Notes: generated by a model not told the origin, from the sequence alone. A stretch of DNA of 64,000 nucleotides from Micromonospora sp. RP3T (GCF_003027925.1 NZ_PYPS01000036.1:1-64000); one strand, 5' to 3'. Positions 9,130 through 17,692 are shown, counted from the stretch's first letter. A program made the numbers and translations.

Positions 9130-10677
9130 TCACTCGCCCGACTCCGACGTCTCCGGCAGCAGCGGCAGTTTCACCCGGAACGTCGCCCCGCCACCCGGCG
9201 TGTCGACCACCTCGACGGTGCCGTGGTGCGCCGCCACCAGCGCGGCGACGATGGCCAGGCCGAGGCCGGTGCTGGTCGGCCCGGCGGCCCGCCGGGTCCG
9301 GGCGGCGTCCACCCGGTAGAACCGCTCGAAGACCCGCTCGGACTGCTCCGGGGTCAGGCCGGGGCCGGTGTCCGCCACCTCCACCACCGCGACGTTCCCC
9401 GCCTCGGCCCGCAGCCGCAGCGTGACCGCGGCGTCCGGCGGGGTGTGGGTGAGCGCGTTTGTCATCAGGTTGCCGATCACCTGCCGCAGCCGGGCGTCGT
9501 CACCGAGCACCACCAGCGGGCCCGCGCCCGGTTCCAGCTCCAGCTCGACCTGCCGTTCCGGGTCGACCACCCGGGCCGCCTCCACCGCCTCCGAGGCCAG
9601 CACCGGCAGTTCCACCGGGGCCAACGCGATCGGCCGTTCCCGGTCCATCCGCGCCAGCAGCAGCAGGTCCTCGACCAGCAGCCCCATCCGGGACGCCTCG
9701 TCCTCGATGCGGCGCAGCAGGTCGGCGGTCTGCTCCGGGGCCCGCGCCGCGCCCTGCCGGTACAGCTCGGCGAAGCCCCGGATGGTGGTCAGCGGTGTCC
9801 GCAGTTCGTGCGAGGCGTCCGCGATGAACTGCCGCATCCGTTCCTCGGACCGGCGGGCCCGCGCCTCGGACGCCTGCGCCAGGGCGGCGGCGTCCCGGGC
9901 ACCCGTCTCGGCGCTGCGGGCCGCCGCCTCGGAGGCGGCCCGCGCGGTGAACGCGGCCTCGATCTGGGCCAGCATCGCGTTCAACGCCCGGGAGAGCCGG
10001 CCCAGCTCGGAGGTGGGGCAGGCCCGCCCCTCCTCCGGGTCGGGCACCCGCCGGGTCAGGTCGCCGCCGGCGATGGCCCCCGCGGTCCGCTCGATCTCCA
10101 CCAGCGGCTTGAGACTGGTACGCACGATGCCCGCGCCCACCGACGCCAGGATGATCAGCACCGCGCCGCCCACCAGCAGGTCTATCCAGATGAGCTGCCG
10201 GACGGCCTGGTCGACGTCGGTCAGGTGCTCGCCGATCAGCGCCATCTGCCCGTTCGGGAGCGGGGTGTAGAGCACCCGCCACCGCACCGAGCTGTCCCGG
10301 GCCCGCACCGTGGAGGGGTCGCCGACTCGCTCCCGGAAACCGGCCGCGTTCGCCGGCCACGGGGGCAGGTCGCGTTCCTCGAAGCGACCTTCGTCGAAGG
10401 AGTATTTCGCGATCTCGCCGGTGTCGAGGTCGGTCAGCACCACGAGGTAGTCGCTCGGCAGCGTGATGCTGCCACTCGGCGGGAGCGACTGCACCCGGTT
10501 CACCGAGTTCCGCAACTCGGCGTCGATCTGCCCGACCAGGTAGCTGTGCAGGAAGTAGGCGGTGGAGACGCTGATCACCAGCAGCGCCGCCGCGACGAGC
10601 GCCAGGACGGAGGTGACCAGCTTGAGCCGGAGCGGGATCCCGCGCAGCCAGCTCTTCGCGTCGTGGACGGCGCTCAC
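9130..10677 (-). CDS. Two-component sensor histidine kinase
   Basis: A 515-residue kinase: membrane helix 1 (about 18-42), an extracytoplasmic sensor region of about 125 residues, membrane helix 2 (about 168-192), a HAMP domain, HisKA with the phospho-acceptor in DASHELRTPLTTI, and a HATPase_c domain with the N-box NLMTNALTHT, the G1 box DTGPGL and a later GLGLAIV. Its GTG start overlaps the regulator stop as GTGA, so the two are one operon. The adjacent HtrA-type protease suggests an envelope-stress role like MprB, but sequence alone does not settle this. Confidence 0.92.
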   Translation of the reverse strand: MSAVHDAKSWLRGIPLRLKLVTSVLALVAAALLVISVSTAYFLHSYLVGQIDAELRNSVNRVQSLPPSGSITLPSDYLVVLTDLDTGEIAKYSFDEGRFEERDLPPWPANAAGFRERVGDPSTVRARDSSVRWRVLYTPLPNGQMALIGEHLTDVDQAVRQLIWIDLLVGGAVLIILASVGAGIVRTSLKPLVEIERTAGAIAGGDLTRRVPDPEEGRACPTSELGRLSRALNAMLAQIEAAFTARAASEAAARSAETGARDAAALAQASEARARRSEERMRQFIADASHELRTPLTTIRGFAELYRQGAARAPEQTADLLRRIEDEASRMGLLVEDLLLLARMDRERPIALAPVELPVLASEAVEAARVVDPERQVELELEPGAGPLVVLGDDARLRQVIGNLMTNALTHTPPDAAVTLRLRAEAGNVAVVEVADTGPGLTPEQSERVFERFYRVDAARTRRAAGPTSTGLGLAIVAALVAAHHGTVEVVDTPGGGATFRVKLPLLPETSESGE

Positions 10678-11375
10678 GCCGCCGGCTTGCGTAGCACGTA
10701 CCCCACCCCACGCAGCGTGTGGATCAGCCGGGGCTGGGTGTTGTCGACCTTGCGGCGCAGGTAGGAGATGTACGACTCGACGATGTTGTCGTCGCCGCGG
10801 AAGTCGTAGTTCCAGACGTGGTCGAGGATCTGCGCCTTGCTGAGCACCCGGTTGGCGTTGAGCATCAGGTAGCGCAGCAGTTTGAACTCGGTCGGCGAGA
10901 GCTGCACCCGCTGGCCGGCCCGGTGCACCTCGTGGGTCTCCTCGTCCAGCTCAAGGTCGGCGAACGTGAGCCGGGACGGCGCCTGCTCGCCGGTCGCGGT
11001 GCGCCGCAGCACGGCCCGGATGCGGGCGGTCAGCTCCTCCAGGCTGAACGGCTTCGTGACGTAGTCGTCGCCGCCCAGCGTCAGCCCGCGGATCTTGTCG
11101 TCGGTGGCGTCCCGCGCGGTCAGGAACACCACCGGGGTACGCGTCCCGCCCTCGCGGAGCATCCGGATGACCTCGAAGCCGTCGAGGTCGGGCAGCATCA
11201 CGTCGAGCACGACCAGATCGGGCCGGTGGTCCTTGGCGGCGTGCAGCGCCGCGCTGCCGCTGGTCGCGGTCGCCACGTCGAAGCCCGCGAAGCGCAGGCT
11301 CGCGGAGAGCAGTTCGAGGATGTTGGGATCGTCCTCGACGACGAGCAGTCGAGCCTCGGTGTGGGTAGCCGCCAT
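10674..11375 (-). CDS. OmpR/PhoB-family response regulator
   Basis: A 233-residue protein. The receiver domain (about residues 8-122) has the acidic pair EDD, phospho-acceptor Asp in VVLDVMLPD, and the TARD and KPFSLEE motifs. A winged-helix DNA-binding domain follows (LSPTEFKLLRYLMLN, HTLRGVGYVLR). The wing resembles PhoP-type regulators. It is the first gene of the regulator-kinase pair. Start ATG 11375 has only a weak GGGG upstream and a GATGAT box 6 bases before it, so the message may be leaderless. Confidence 0.9.
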   Translation of the reverse strand: MAATHTEARLLVVEDDPNILELLSASLRFAGFDVATATSGSAALHAAKDHRPDLVVLDVMLPDLDGFEVIRMLREGGTRTPVVFLTARDATDDKIRGLTLGGDDYVTKPFSLEELTARIRAVLRRTATGEQAPSRLTFADLELDEETHEVHRAGQRVQLSPTEFKLLRYLMLNANRVLSKAQILDHVWNYDFRGDDNIVESYISYLRRKVDNTQPRLIHTLRGVGYVLRKPAA

Positions 11376-11438
11376 GGCCCCATCATCCGTGCTCCGGCTG
11401 CGGTCGCGCTGGGTGGTGGCTGGAAACAACCTGTGAGC

Positions 11439-12059
11439 TCAGCGGAGCAGTCGCCGCAGCCCGTCGAGCGCGCCGTCGAGCAGCCGGATCGCGGTCCGGA
11501 GCTGGTTGTCGCTGAGCCGCCCGGCCCGCACCAGCGCGCCGACCTCGACGGTGAACGCGGCCAGCCGCTCGTCGAACTCGACGAGCAGCGGCGCCTCCGC
11601 CGGTCGGGCCGCGCCGTCGTGGTCGCCGGGCCGGGTGGCCGGTGGCGGCGTCCAGCGGCCCTGCCGGGTCTGCCGGGTCACCTCGCGCAGCTCCCGCTTC
11701 AGGTCGCGCACCGAGCCGCGTACCTCGGTGCGGATCTCACCGGCCAGCGCGGAGAGGTCCTCGACGGAGGCGCTGATGTCGGCCTCCAGCGTGGCCAGCT
11801 CGTCGGCGCGTTGGCGCAGCTCGGCGCGGCCCGCCTCGGTGATCTCGTAGACCTTGCGCCCACCCACCGCGGTGTGCGTGACCAACTCCTCCACCTCCAG
11901 CCGTTGCAGGCGGGGGTAGATCGTGCCGGCGCTGGGCGCGTACAGGCCGAGGAACCGCTCCTCCAGCAGGCGGATCAGCTCGTAGCCGTGCTTCGGCCCG
12001 TCGTCGAGGAGCTTGAGCAGGTAGAGCCGGAGCCGCCCGTGGGTGAACACGGCGGTCAC
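11439..12059 (-). CDS. PadR-family transcriptional regulator
   Basis: A 206-residue protein. The N-terminal winged helix reads LYLLKLLDDGPKHGYELI and SAGTIYPRLQRLE, which define PadR regulators. A long coiled-coil-like C-terminal half follows (EADISASVEDLSALAGEI and onwards). It probably represses its own operon and loses DNA binding on sensing a ligand. GTG 12059 overlaps the stop of the upstream DUF4097 gene as GTGA. A palindrome in the operon promoter (12954-12967) is a candidate operator. Confidence 0.88.
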   Translation of the reverse strand: MTAVFTHGRLRLYLLKLLDDGPKHGYELIRLLEERFLGLYAPSAGTIYPRLQRLEVEELVTHTAVGGRKVYEITEAGRAELRQRADELATLEADISASVEDLSALAGEIRTEVRGSVRDLKRELREVTRQTRQGRWTPPPATRPGDHDGAARPAEAPLLVEFDERLAAFTVEVGALVRAGRLSDNQLRTAIRLLDGALDGLRRLLR

Positions 12060-12895
12060 GGCAGGTCCTCCACGTCGTCGGCGTCCGCGACCGGACGGGC
12101 CAGCAGCGCGATGCTGCCGGACGTCGCGGACGCCCAGAGCTTACCCGCGCCCCCACCCAGCACGCCGTGGCTGTCCTTGACCGCGCCGAACCCGTGCTGG
12201 CCGCCGCAGATCTGCGGAAATCCGCTGGTGATCCGGCCGGAGGTGGTGTGCAGGTGCACGCTGAGGTCGCTGTCCTCGCGGACCCGGACGGTGATGCTGC
12301 CGGAGATGGCGCTGAGCCGGATCTCGCTGCCCCGTGGGTTGTCCAGGTCGCAGGTGATCGAGCCGGAGACCGCGTGGGCCCGCACCCGTTCGGGCGCGCT
12401 GTCGGCCAGGATCAGCTCCCCGGAGACCGTCTCCAGGTCGAGGTCGCCGCCGATGCCGAGCGCCTCCACCGGGCCGGAGACCACCTTGGCGGTGGTGCGT
12501 CCGCGCAGCCCCATCAGGGTGACCTGGCCGGAGGTGACGTCGACCCGGGTGTCCCGGCGCAGCCCGGAGGCGACCAGCGCGCCGTCGACCAGGTGCAGGT
12601 CGGCGAGCGCCTGGGCGGGCACCGCGACCGACACCTCGGCGCGGAACCGGCGGCGGAGCTGACCGAGCCACCAGAGCACCCCCGGCCAGCGGGGCATCCG
12701 CTCGTGCCGGACGGTCAGCCGACCGTCGCGCAACTCGACCACGATCGGCCGGCGGCTGATCCGGGTGACGTCGACCCGGGCCGGGCCGTCGGTGGCGACC
12801 ACGTTGAGCCGGCCGCTGACCAGCCGCACCTCCAGCCGGGTGACCGGCTCGTCGAGCGTGAGCCGGCGCGGGCTGTCGACCGTCCAACTCGCCAT
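12056..12895 (-). CDS. DUF4097 beta-strand repeat protein
   Basis: A 279-residue protein built of repeating short beta-strand units with recurring VSG, TSG and ISG turns (VSGRLNV, TSGQVTL, VSGPVEA, VSGELIL, VSGSIT, ISGSITV, TSGRITS), the pattern of DUF4097 adhesin-like repeats. There is no signal peptide, so it is probably cytosolic. The biochemical role is unknown; such genes often sit with PadR regulators, as here. ATG 12895 is preceded by GGGGAGGA at ideal spacing. Confidence 0.85.
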   Translation of the reverse strand: MASWTVDSPRRLTLDEPVTRLEVRLVSGRLNVVATDGPARVDVTRISRRPIVVELRDGRLTVRHERMPRWPGVLWWLGQLRRRFRAEVSVAVPAQALADLHLVDGALVASGLRRDTRVDVTSGQVTLMGLRGRTTAKVVSGPVEALGIGGDLDLETVSGELILADSAPERVRAHAVSGSITCDLDNPRGSEIRLSAISGSITVRVREDSDLSVHLHTTSGRITSGFPQICGGQHGFGAVKDSHGVLGGGAGKLWASATSGSIALLARPVADADDVEDLP

Positions 12896-12946
12896 GGCGT
12901 CCTCCCCTCGCCGACGTGCCGGACGGCACGTCGCGTGACGGGAGAA

Positions 12947-12976
12947 GCATAACGCGATACATCGCGACTGAACAAG
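12947..12976 (-). promoter_or_regulatory. Promoter and palindromic operator of the DUF4097-PadR operon
   Basis: On the minus strand a TTGTTC box (12971-12976) and a TATGCT box (12947-12952) are separated by 18 bases. Between them lies CGCGATACATCGCG (12954-12967), with perfect 6-bp arms. The position inside the spacer suits repression, probably by the PadR protein of the operon. Confidence 0.45.
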
Positions 12977-13030
12977 ACTGTGTCGCGTCCCCAACGCGTC
13001 GCATCACCGTCGCATCGCCGTCGCATCGCG

Positions 13031-13080
13031 AGATCTTGGAAGAAAATGGCCCCCATAAGGGCCGTTTCCTTCCAAGATCT
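13031..13080. repeat. GATC-family intergenic hairpin, copy 1
   Basis: 22-bp arms (13031-13052 and 13059-13080), two mismatches, a 6-base loop, and AGATCTTGGAAG ends. It lies 66 bases beyond the stop of the acyltransferase gene (minus strand) and upstream of the DUF4097 promoter. Just before it, the 11-bp unit CGTCGCATCGC occurs about three times. It belongs to the same family as the hairpins near 24.9, 30.0, 41.8 and 52.7 kb, but is the most divergent copy. Confidence 0.55.
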
Positions 13081-13146
13081 ACTGCCGTCCCAGCGGGCGG
13101 AAGATCCATCTCTGCTGGTGGCGGTATTCGGTGAAGGGACCGCTGG

Positions 13147-14145
13147 TCAGGCCACCAGATCGACGCCCGGCTCGCCGGGCACCGGCGTCGCGGGGACCGA
13201 GCCCGTCGCCGGGACCGAGCCCGTCGCGGGGACCGAGCCCGTCGCCGGGACCGAGCCCGTCGCCGGGACCGAGCCCGTCGCCGGGACCGAGCGGGAGACC
13301 GGCGGCCGGGTGGGCCGGGCCGGGAGGAACGCGGCCGGGTGGATCGCGGTCTCGGCGGCGCGGGCGAGCAGCCGCCGGTCCGCCCCGTCGGCGGGGTGCA
13401 GCGCGGCGGTCACGGTCACCGACACGGTCAGGTCCCTCGCGGCCAGCACCCGGCCCAGCGAGGCCCAGAGCGTCTCCTCGCCGAGGAAGGCGGGCAGCGC
13501 GCTCGGGTCACCGGCGTACCGGTAGCCGATGCCGAGCGGCACCACCGGCGCGCCGGCGACCACCGCGGCCTCGAACACGGCCGGGCGGAAGCCGCGCGTG
13601 GGGCGGCAGCCGGACGTCACGCCGCACCACGTCGTACCCTCCGGGAACGCCATGACCGGATGCCCGGCACGCAGCGCGTCGGCCACCTGGGTGACGGTGG
13701 CCGGCAGGTCACGCGGCCGGGACCGGTCCACGAAGACGGTGCCGGCCGCCGCGGCGAGCACGCCCACCACCGGCCAGCCCCGCACCTCGCGCTTGGCCAG
13801 CATCCGGGCCGGCGACACCGCGAGCACCGCGAGGACGTCCAGCCAGGAGACGTGGTTGGCGACCAGCAGCGCGCGGCGGCGCGGCGGCCGGCCCCGGACC
13901 ACCAGCCGCACCCCGAGGGTCCGCAGCGTCGCGCGGGCCCAGCCGCGCAGCGCGGCCCGCCGGTCGGCCGCCGGCAGCAGCGGCAGCATCGCGGCGAGAC
14001 CGGCCCCGACCAGAAGCAGTCCGAGTACGCCGAGCAGCCGGCCGGCCCGCCGCCACGCCGACACGTCCGGGGCGGCCGGCGGTGGCAGGCACGCCGATCC
14101 GCACCCGGAGACGGGCCGCCACAGGTCGTCGCCGAGCGGCGTCAC
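13147..14145 (-). CDS. PlsC-type acyltransferase, probable OlsA partner
   Basis: A 332-residue protein with one hydrophobic segment (about residues 32-56), then the acyltransferase motifs NHVSWLD (HX4D), FPEGTTW and VVPLGIGY. It fits a 1-acylglycerol-3-phosphate or lyso-ornithine-lipid O-acyltransferase at the membrane. GTG 14145 overlaps the stop of the upstream N-acyltransferase (GTGA), the arrangement expected of ornithine-lipid olsB-olsA pairs. The C-terminus carries six repeats of SVPATG/P encoded by an 18-bp DNA repeat and then ends in VPGEPGVDLVA; this tail is not part of the family fold. Confidence 0.85.
   Translation of the reverse strand: MTPLGDDLWRPVSGCGSACLPPPAAPDVSAWRRAGRLLGVLGLLLVGAGLAAMLPLLPAADRRAALRGWARATLRTLGVRLVVRGRPPRRRALLVANHVSWLDVLAVLAVSPARMLAKREVRGWPVVGVLAAAAGTVFVDRSRPRDLPATVTQVADALRAGHPVMAFPEGTTWCGVTSGCRPTRGFRPAVFEAAVVAGAPVVPLGIGYRYAGDPSALPAFLGEETLWASLGRVLAARDLTVSVTVTAALHPADGADRRLLARAAETAIHPAAFLPARPTRPPVSRSVPATGSVPATGSVPATGSVPATGSVPATGSVPATPVPGEPGVDLVA
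13187..13294 (-). repeat. Six 18-bp in-frame tandem repeats
   Basis: Six consecutive 18-bp units (plus-strand form GTCGCCGGGACCGAGCCC with one or two variable bases) encode the SVPATG/P tail of the acyltransferase. The unit length keeps the frame, so copy number can change without breaking the protein. Confidence 0.9.
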
Positions 14146-14921
14146 GGTCCCACCTCGCCGAGGAAGTGGCGCAGGTGACGCGGGTTCATCCGGTCCAGCG
14201 AGAAGAGCACGTAGAAGTCGGCGCAGCCGAAGTCCGGGTCGTACGCTGGCTCGCCGCCGATCCAGGCGCCGAGCCGCAGGTAGCCGCGGAGCAGCGGCGG
14301 GACCAGCGCCCGGCGCTCGGCCGGGGTGAGCGCCGCCGGTACGGGTGCGGCCGACGCCTCGGCGAACCAGGGCCGGCGCGGGGTCACCCGCAGCGGCGGC
14401 GGGGCGAGGTACCGCTCGGTGACCTGCGCCCACACCTCGGCGGCGGCGGTCCCGCCGTCGGCGACCGGCACCGAGGCGCAGCCGCCCAGCCAGCGGGAGC
14501 CGCGCAGGTGGAGGTAGCGGCAGATGCCGGCCCACATCAGGTTGATCACGGCGCCGGTGCGGTGGTCGGGATGCACGCAGGAGCGGCCCGCCTCGACCAG
14601 GTCGTCGCGCAGCGGGGCCAGCGGCGTCAGGTCGAACTCGCCGTCGGCGTACCGGCGGTCGGTGCGGCCGGGCGGCAGCAGGCGGTAGGTGCCGACCACC
14701 TCGCCGGTGTCCTCGCGCAGCACCACCAGGTGGTCGCAGTGGGCGTCGAACCCGTCGGTGTCCAGCCCGGCCGCGTCGGGCGGCAGGGTGGCGCCGAGTT
14801 CGCCGGCGAACACCTCGTGGCGCAGGCGTTGCGCGGCCGCGACCAGCGTCGGGTCGTCGGCGATCAGTAGGGTGTAACCGCTGGTCGTGATGGGTGCGCC
14901 AGCGGCGTGCAGAACAGCCAT
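14142..14921 (-). CDS. olsB: OlsB-like N-acyltransferase (GNAT fold)
   Basis: A 259-residue protein of the hemolysin/OlsB acetyltransferase family: LRHEVFAGELGA near the N-terminus, VVGTYRLLPP as the central strand, EAGRSCVHPDHR, and the C-terminal DPDFGCADFYVLFSLDRM. OlsB enzymes transfer a 3-hydroxyacyl group from ACP to the alpha-amine of ornithine, the first step of ornithine-lipid synthesis. Coupling by GTGA to a PlsC-type acyltransferase supports this, although the acceptor is inferred. ATG 14921 has CAGGA upstream. Confidence 0.72.
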   Translation of the reverse strand: MAVLHAAGAPITTSGYTLLIADDPTLVAAAQRLRHEVFAGELGATLPPDAAGLDTDGFDAHCDHLVVLREDTGEVVGTYRLLPPGRTDRRYADGEFDLTPLAPLRDDLVEAGRSCVHPDHRTGAVINLMWAGICRYLHLRGSRWLGGCASVPVADGGTAAAEVWAQVTERYLAPPPLRVTPRRPWFAEASAAPVPAALTPAERRALVPPLLRGYLRLGAWIGGEPAYDPDFGCADFYVLFSLDRMNPRHLRHFLGEVGP

Positions 14922-15081
14922 GGGTCCTGTGTAGGGGCCCCGGGTTGCCGGACCCGGGGGGACGGGTGTCGATCCGGTGAACGCCGGTCGGCGGCGGCGT
15001 GCGGACCCGGGCCGGCGGGTGTGCGAGGCTGCCGGGCGACCACCGGCGACGACGCCGGGGGACCATCATCCGGAGGTGCAC

Positions 15082-15738
15082 GTGCTGGTCGAGGCCCGCT
15101 TCCACGGCCCGGACGGTTCCGGCAACGGCGGCTGGAGCGCCGGGATCTTCGCCGCGCTGATCGACGACCGGGGGCCGGTGCAGGTCACCCTGCGCCGGCC
15201 GCCGCCGCTGGACACGCCCCTGACCGCCGCCGACGGCGGCATCCACGACCCGGCGGGCCGACTGGTCGCCGAGGTACGCCGGGTCGAGCCGGTGGACGCG
15301 GTGGTGCCGCCGGTGGACCCGGCCACGGCCGAGGCCGCCGCGCGGGCATACCCCGGTCTGGTGGACCACCCGTTCCCCCGCTGCTACGTCTGCGGCCCGG
15401 ACCACCCGGACGGCCTGCGGATCTTTCCCGGCCGGCTGCCGGACGGGCGGACCGCCGCGCCGTTCCGCGCCCCGGCCGACGTGGTGCCCGCGACGGTCTG
15501 GGCGGCGCTTGACTGCCCGGGCGGCTGGGCGGTGCTCTCCGCCGGCCGCCCGTACGTGCTGGGCCGGATCGCCGCGCAGGTCACCGCGCTGCCCCGGCCC
15601 GGCGACGCGTGCGTGGTGACCGGGCTCGCGGTCGGCGGCGAGGGGCGGAAGGCCGAGGTGCACACCAGCCTGTACGGTCCGGACGGCGCGTTGCTCGGCC
15701 GGGCGCGCGCCACCTGGATCGCGCTCCCGGCCGGCTGA
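15082..15738 (+). CDS. Uncharacterised hotdog-like thioesterase-type protein
   Basis: A 218-residue soluble protein. It has HPFPRCYVCGPDHPDGLRIFPG in the middle, a pattern seen in actinobacterial proteins with a predicted hotdog fold, and a C-terminal half (GRIAAQVTALPRPGDACVVTG) compatible with a second hotdog unit. Activity is unknown; acyl-CoA binding or hydrolysis is the likeliest role. GTG 15082 is chosen because GGAGG lies 5 bases upstream; GTG 15076 is an in-frame alternative. It is transcribed divergently from the olsB-like gene. Confidence 0.6.
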   Translation: MLVEARFHGPDGSGNGGWSAGIFAALIDDRGPVQVTLRRPPPLDTPLTAADGGIHDPAGRLVAEVRRVEPVDAVVPPVDPATAEAAARAYPGLVDHPFPRCYVCGPDHPDGLRIFPGRLPDGRTAAPFRAPADVVPATVWAALDCPGGWAVLSAGRPYVLGRIAAQVTALPRPGDACVVTGLAVGGEGRKAEVHTSLYGPDGALLGRARATWIALPAG

Positions 15739-15875
15739 TCTCCTCCCTGAGGATGACGGCGCGTACACATCCCGCCTGATTGACCCGGTTGCACCGGGTT
15801 GGAAGGCTGAGCGGGGCGCCTCCGCAACAGGCGTCCCACCGGCGTGCGTCCAGCGCGCCGGGGCAGGAGAGGAGA

Positions 15876-16817
15876 ATGATGTCCGACGGGCAGCCACGCC
15901 CCAGTGCCGCGACCGGCCAGATCATCGTGTCCGGCTTGACCAAGCAGTACAAGAACGTCCGCGCGGTCGACAATCTGTCGTTCACGGTCGAGCCGGGCCG
16001 GGTCACCGGCTTCCTCGGCCCGAACGGCGCCGGTAAGACGACCACGCTGCGCATGTTGCTCAACCTGGTCACGCCGACCGCCGGCACGGCCACCATCGGC
16101 GGCCACCGGTACGCCGACCTGACCGACCCGCTGAGGACGGTCGGCGCGGTGCTGGAGGCGTCCAGCGCGCACAAGGGCCGCACCGGCATCAACCACCTGC
16201 GGGTGATCTGCGCGGCGGCCGGCCTGCCGAAGTCGCGGGCGGACGAGGCGTTGGCCTTGGTCGGGCTCTCCCCGGCGGCGAAGCGCAAGTTCAAGGGCTA
16301 CTCGCTGGGCATGAAGCAGCGGCTCGGGATCGCCGCCGCGATGCTCGGCAACCCGCAGGTGCTGATCCTGGACGAGCCGGCCAACGGCCTGGACCCGGAG
16401 GGCATCCGCTGGATGCGGGGCTTCCTCAAGGGCCTCGCCGCCGAGGGCCGGACGGTGCTGGTCTCCAGCCACCTGCTCTCCGAGATGCAGCTCCTCGCCG
16501 ACGACGTGGTGATCATCGCGGCCGGCAAGCTGGTCCGGCAGGGCCCGGTCGAGCAGGTGATGGGCTCGATGACGCACGGCGCCCGGATCCGGGTGCGCAC
16601 TCCGCAGGCGGACGAGCTGGCCGCGGCGCTGCGCGAGCAGTCCGCCACGGTCGAGACCGACTCGCACGGCGCGCTGCTGGTCAGCGGCGTGGACGCGCCG
16701 ACCGTGGGCCGGGTCGCGCTGGCCGCGAAGGTGGAGCTGCACGAGCTGACCACCGAACGTCCCGACCTCGAAGGGGTCTTCCTGGAGCTGACGGCCGGAA
16801 AGGCGGAGATCCGATGA
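15876..16817 (+). CDS. ABC transporter ATP-binding protein
   Basis: A 313-residue ATPase with Walker A GPNGAGKT, signature YSLGMKQRL (a variant of LSGGQ with Gly-Met-Lys), Walker B LILDEP and the H-loop SSHLL. It energises the ABC-2 permease encoded next, with which it overlaps by ATGA. This pairing is typical of small-molecule or lipid exporters and immunity-type pumps; the cargo is unknown. Tandem ATG codons at 15876 and 15879 follow GGAGAGGAGA. Confidence 0.92.
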   Translation: MMSDGQPRPSAATGQIIVSGLTKQYKNVRAVDNLSFTVEPGRVTGFLGPNGAGKTTTLRMLLNLVTPTAGTATIGGHRYADLTDPLRTVGAVLEASSAHKGRTGINHLRVICAAAGLPKSRADEALALVGLSPAAKRKFKGYSLGMKQRLGIAAAMLGNPQVLILDEPANGLDPEGIRWMRGFLKGLAAEGRTVLVSSHLLSEMQLLADDVVIIAAGKLVRQGPVEQVMGSMTHGARIRVRTPQADELAAALREQSATVETDSHGALLVSGVDAPTVGRVALAAKVELHELTTERPDLEGVFLELTAGKAEIR

Positions 16818-17638
16818 CGCTGGTCCGATCCGAACTGCTCAAGATCCGTACCACCAGCACCTGGTGGGTCTTCGGGCTGATCAGCCTGCCGTTGTGGGCG
16901 CTGGCGCTGGGCTTCAACTGGTTGCAGACCGACGCCCTGACCAGTGGGAACGTGGGCGACGTGTCGGCCGACCAGGCCGACCAGATCCAGGCGGTCTCCA
17001 GCGCCGACAGCATCGCCGCCAACCTCTACACCAACGGCCAGTTCTTCGGCCTGCTCATCGTGATGCTGCTCGGCATCGTGGTGGTGACCAGCGAGTTCTT
17101 CCACCAGACGGTGACCACCACGTTCCTCACCGCGCCGCACCGCACCGCGGTGATGCTGGCCAAGCTGGCCGCCGCCGGCGTGCTGGCGCTGTTCTTCTGG
17201 ATCGTCACCACGGTGCTCAACCTGATCTTCGCGCCGTTGATCCTGAACGCGGTGGACGTCGGCTCGCAGCTCGACAGCGGGGCGGTCTGGCGCGCGGTCG
17301 CGCTCAACGGGCTGGCCTACCTGCTCTGGTCCGTGCTCGGCGTCGGGCTCGGCGTGCTGATCCGCAGCCAGATCGGCGCCACCGTGACCGGCATCCTGCT
17401 CTACCTGGGCGGCACCATCGGCGCGGCCATCGCGATCGGTCTGCTGGCGGAGCGGTTCGGCGACTGGATCAACGAACTCCAGTTGCTGGTGCCGTCGCTG
17501 GCCTCCGGCCTGATGGTGAGCGGCGCCGAGATCCCCGGCAACCCACCGCGCTGGGCCGGCGCCGCGGTGCTGATCGGGTACGCGGTGGTCACCGGCGTGA
17601 TCGGCGTGCTGACCATCCGGCGGCGCGACATCTCCTGA
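16814..17638 (+). CDS. ABC-2 type transporter permease
   Basis: A 274-residue membrane protein with about six helices: one near residues 18-38, a cluster from FFGLLIVMLLGIVVV onward, LAAAGVLALFFWIVTTVL, GLAYLLWSVLGVGLGVLI, GILLYLGGTIGAAIAIGLL and a C-terminal AAVLIGYAVVTGVIGVLT. The EFFHQTVTTTFLTAPHR stretch is the amphipathic coupling region of ABC-2 permeases. The ATG overlaps the ATPase stop. Confidence 0.88.
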   Translation: MTLVRSELLKIRTTSTWWVFGLISLPLWALALGFNWLQTDALTSGNVGDVSADQADQIQAVSSADSIAANLYTNGQFFGLLIVMLLGIVVVTSEFFHQTVTTTFLTAPHRTAVMLAKLAAAGVLALFFWIVTTVLNLIFAPLILNAVDVGSQLDSGAVWRAVALNGLAYLLWSVLGVGLGVLIRSQIGATVTGILLYLGGTIGAAIAIGLLAERFGDWINELQLLVPSLASGLMVSGAEIPGNPPRWAGAAVLIGYAVVTGVIGVLTIRRRDIS

Positions 17639-17653
17639 CCCGTCGTGCGGATT

Positions 17654-17692
17654 CGGCCCCGGTCGGTGACCCCGTGTCACCGGCCGGGGCCG
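17654..17692 (+). terminator. Terminator of the ABC exporter operon
   Basis: 17-bp arms (17654-17670 and 17676-17692), one mismatch, a 5-base loop, followed by TCGTCGTC. It starts 16 bases after the permease stop. Confidence 0.7.

Noticed and set aside
13187..13294. CRISPR-like short repeats
   Set aside because: Contiguous 18-bp units without spacers, in frame within an acyltransferase gene.
14146..15897. Long N-terminal extension of the acyltransferase at 13147-14145
   Set aside because: It lies over the olsB-like gene and antisense to the hotdog-like gene; GTG 14145 with the GTGA overlap is the natural start.
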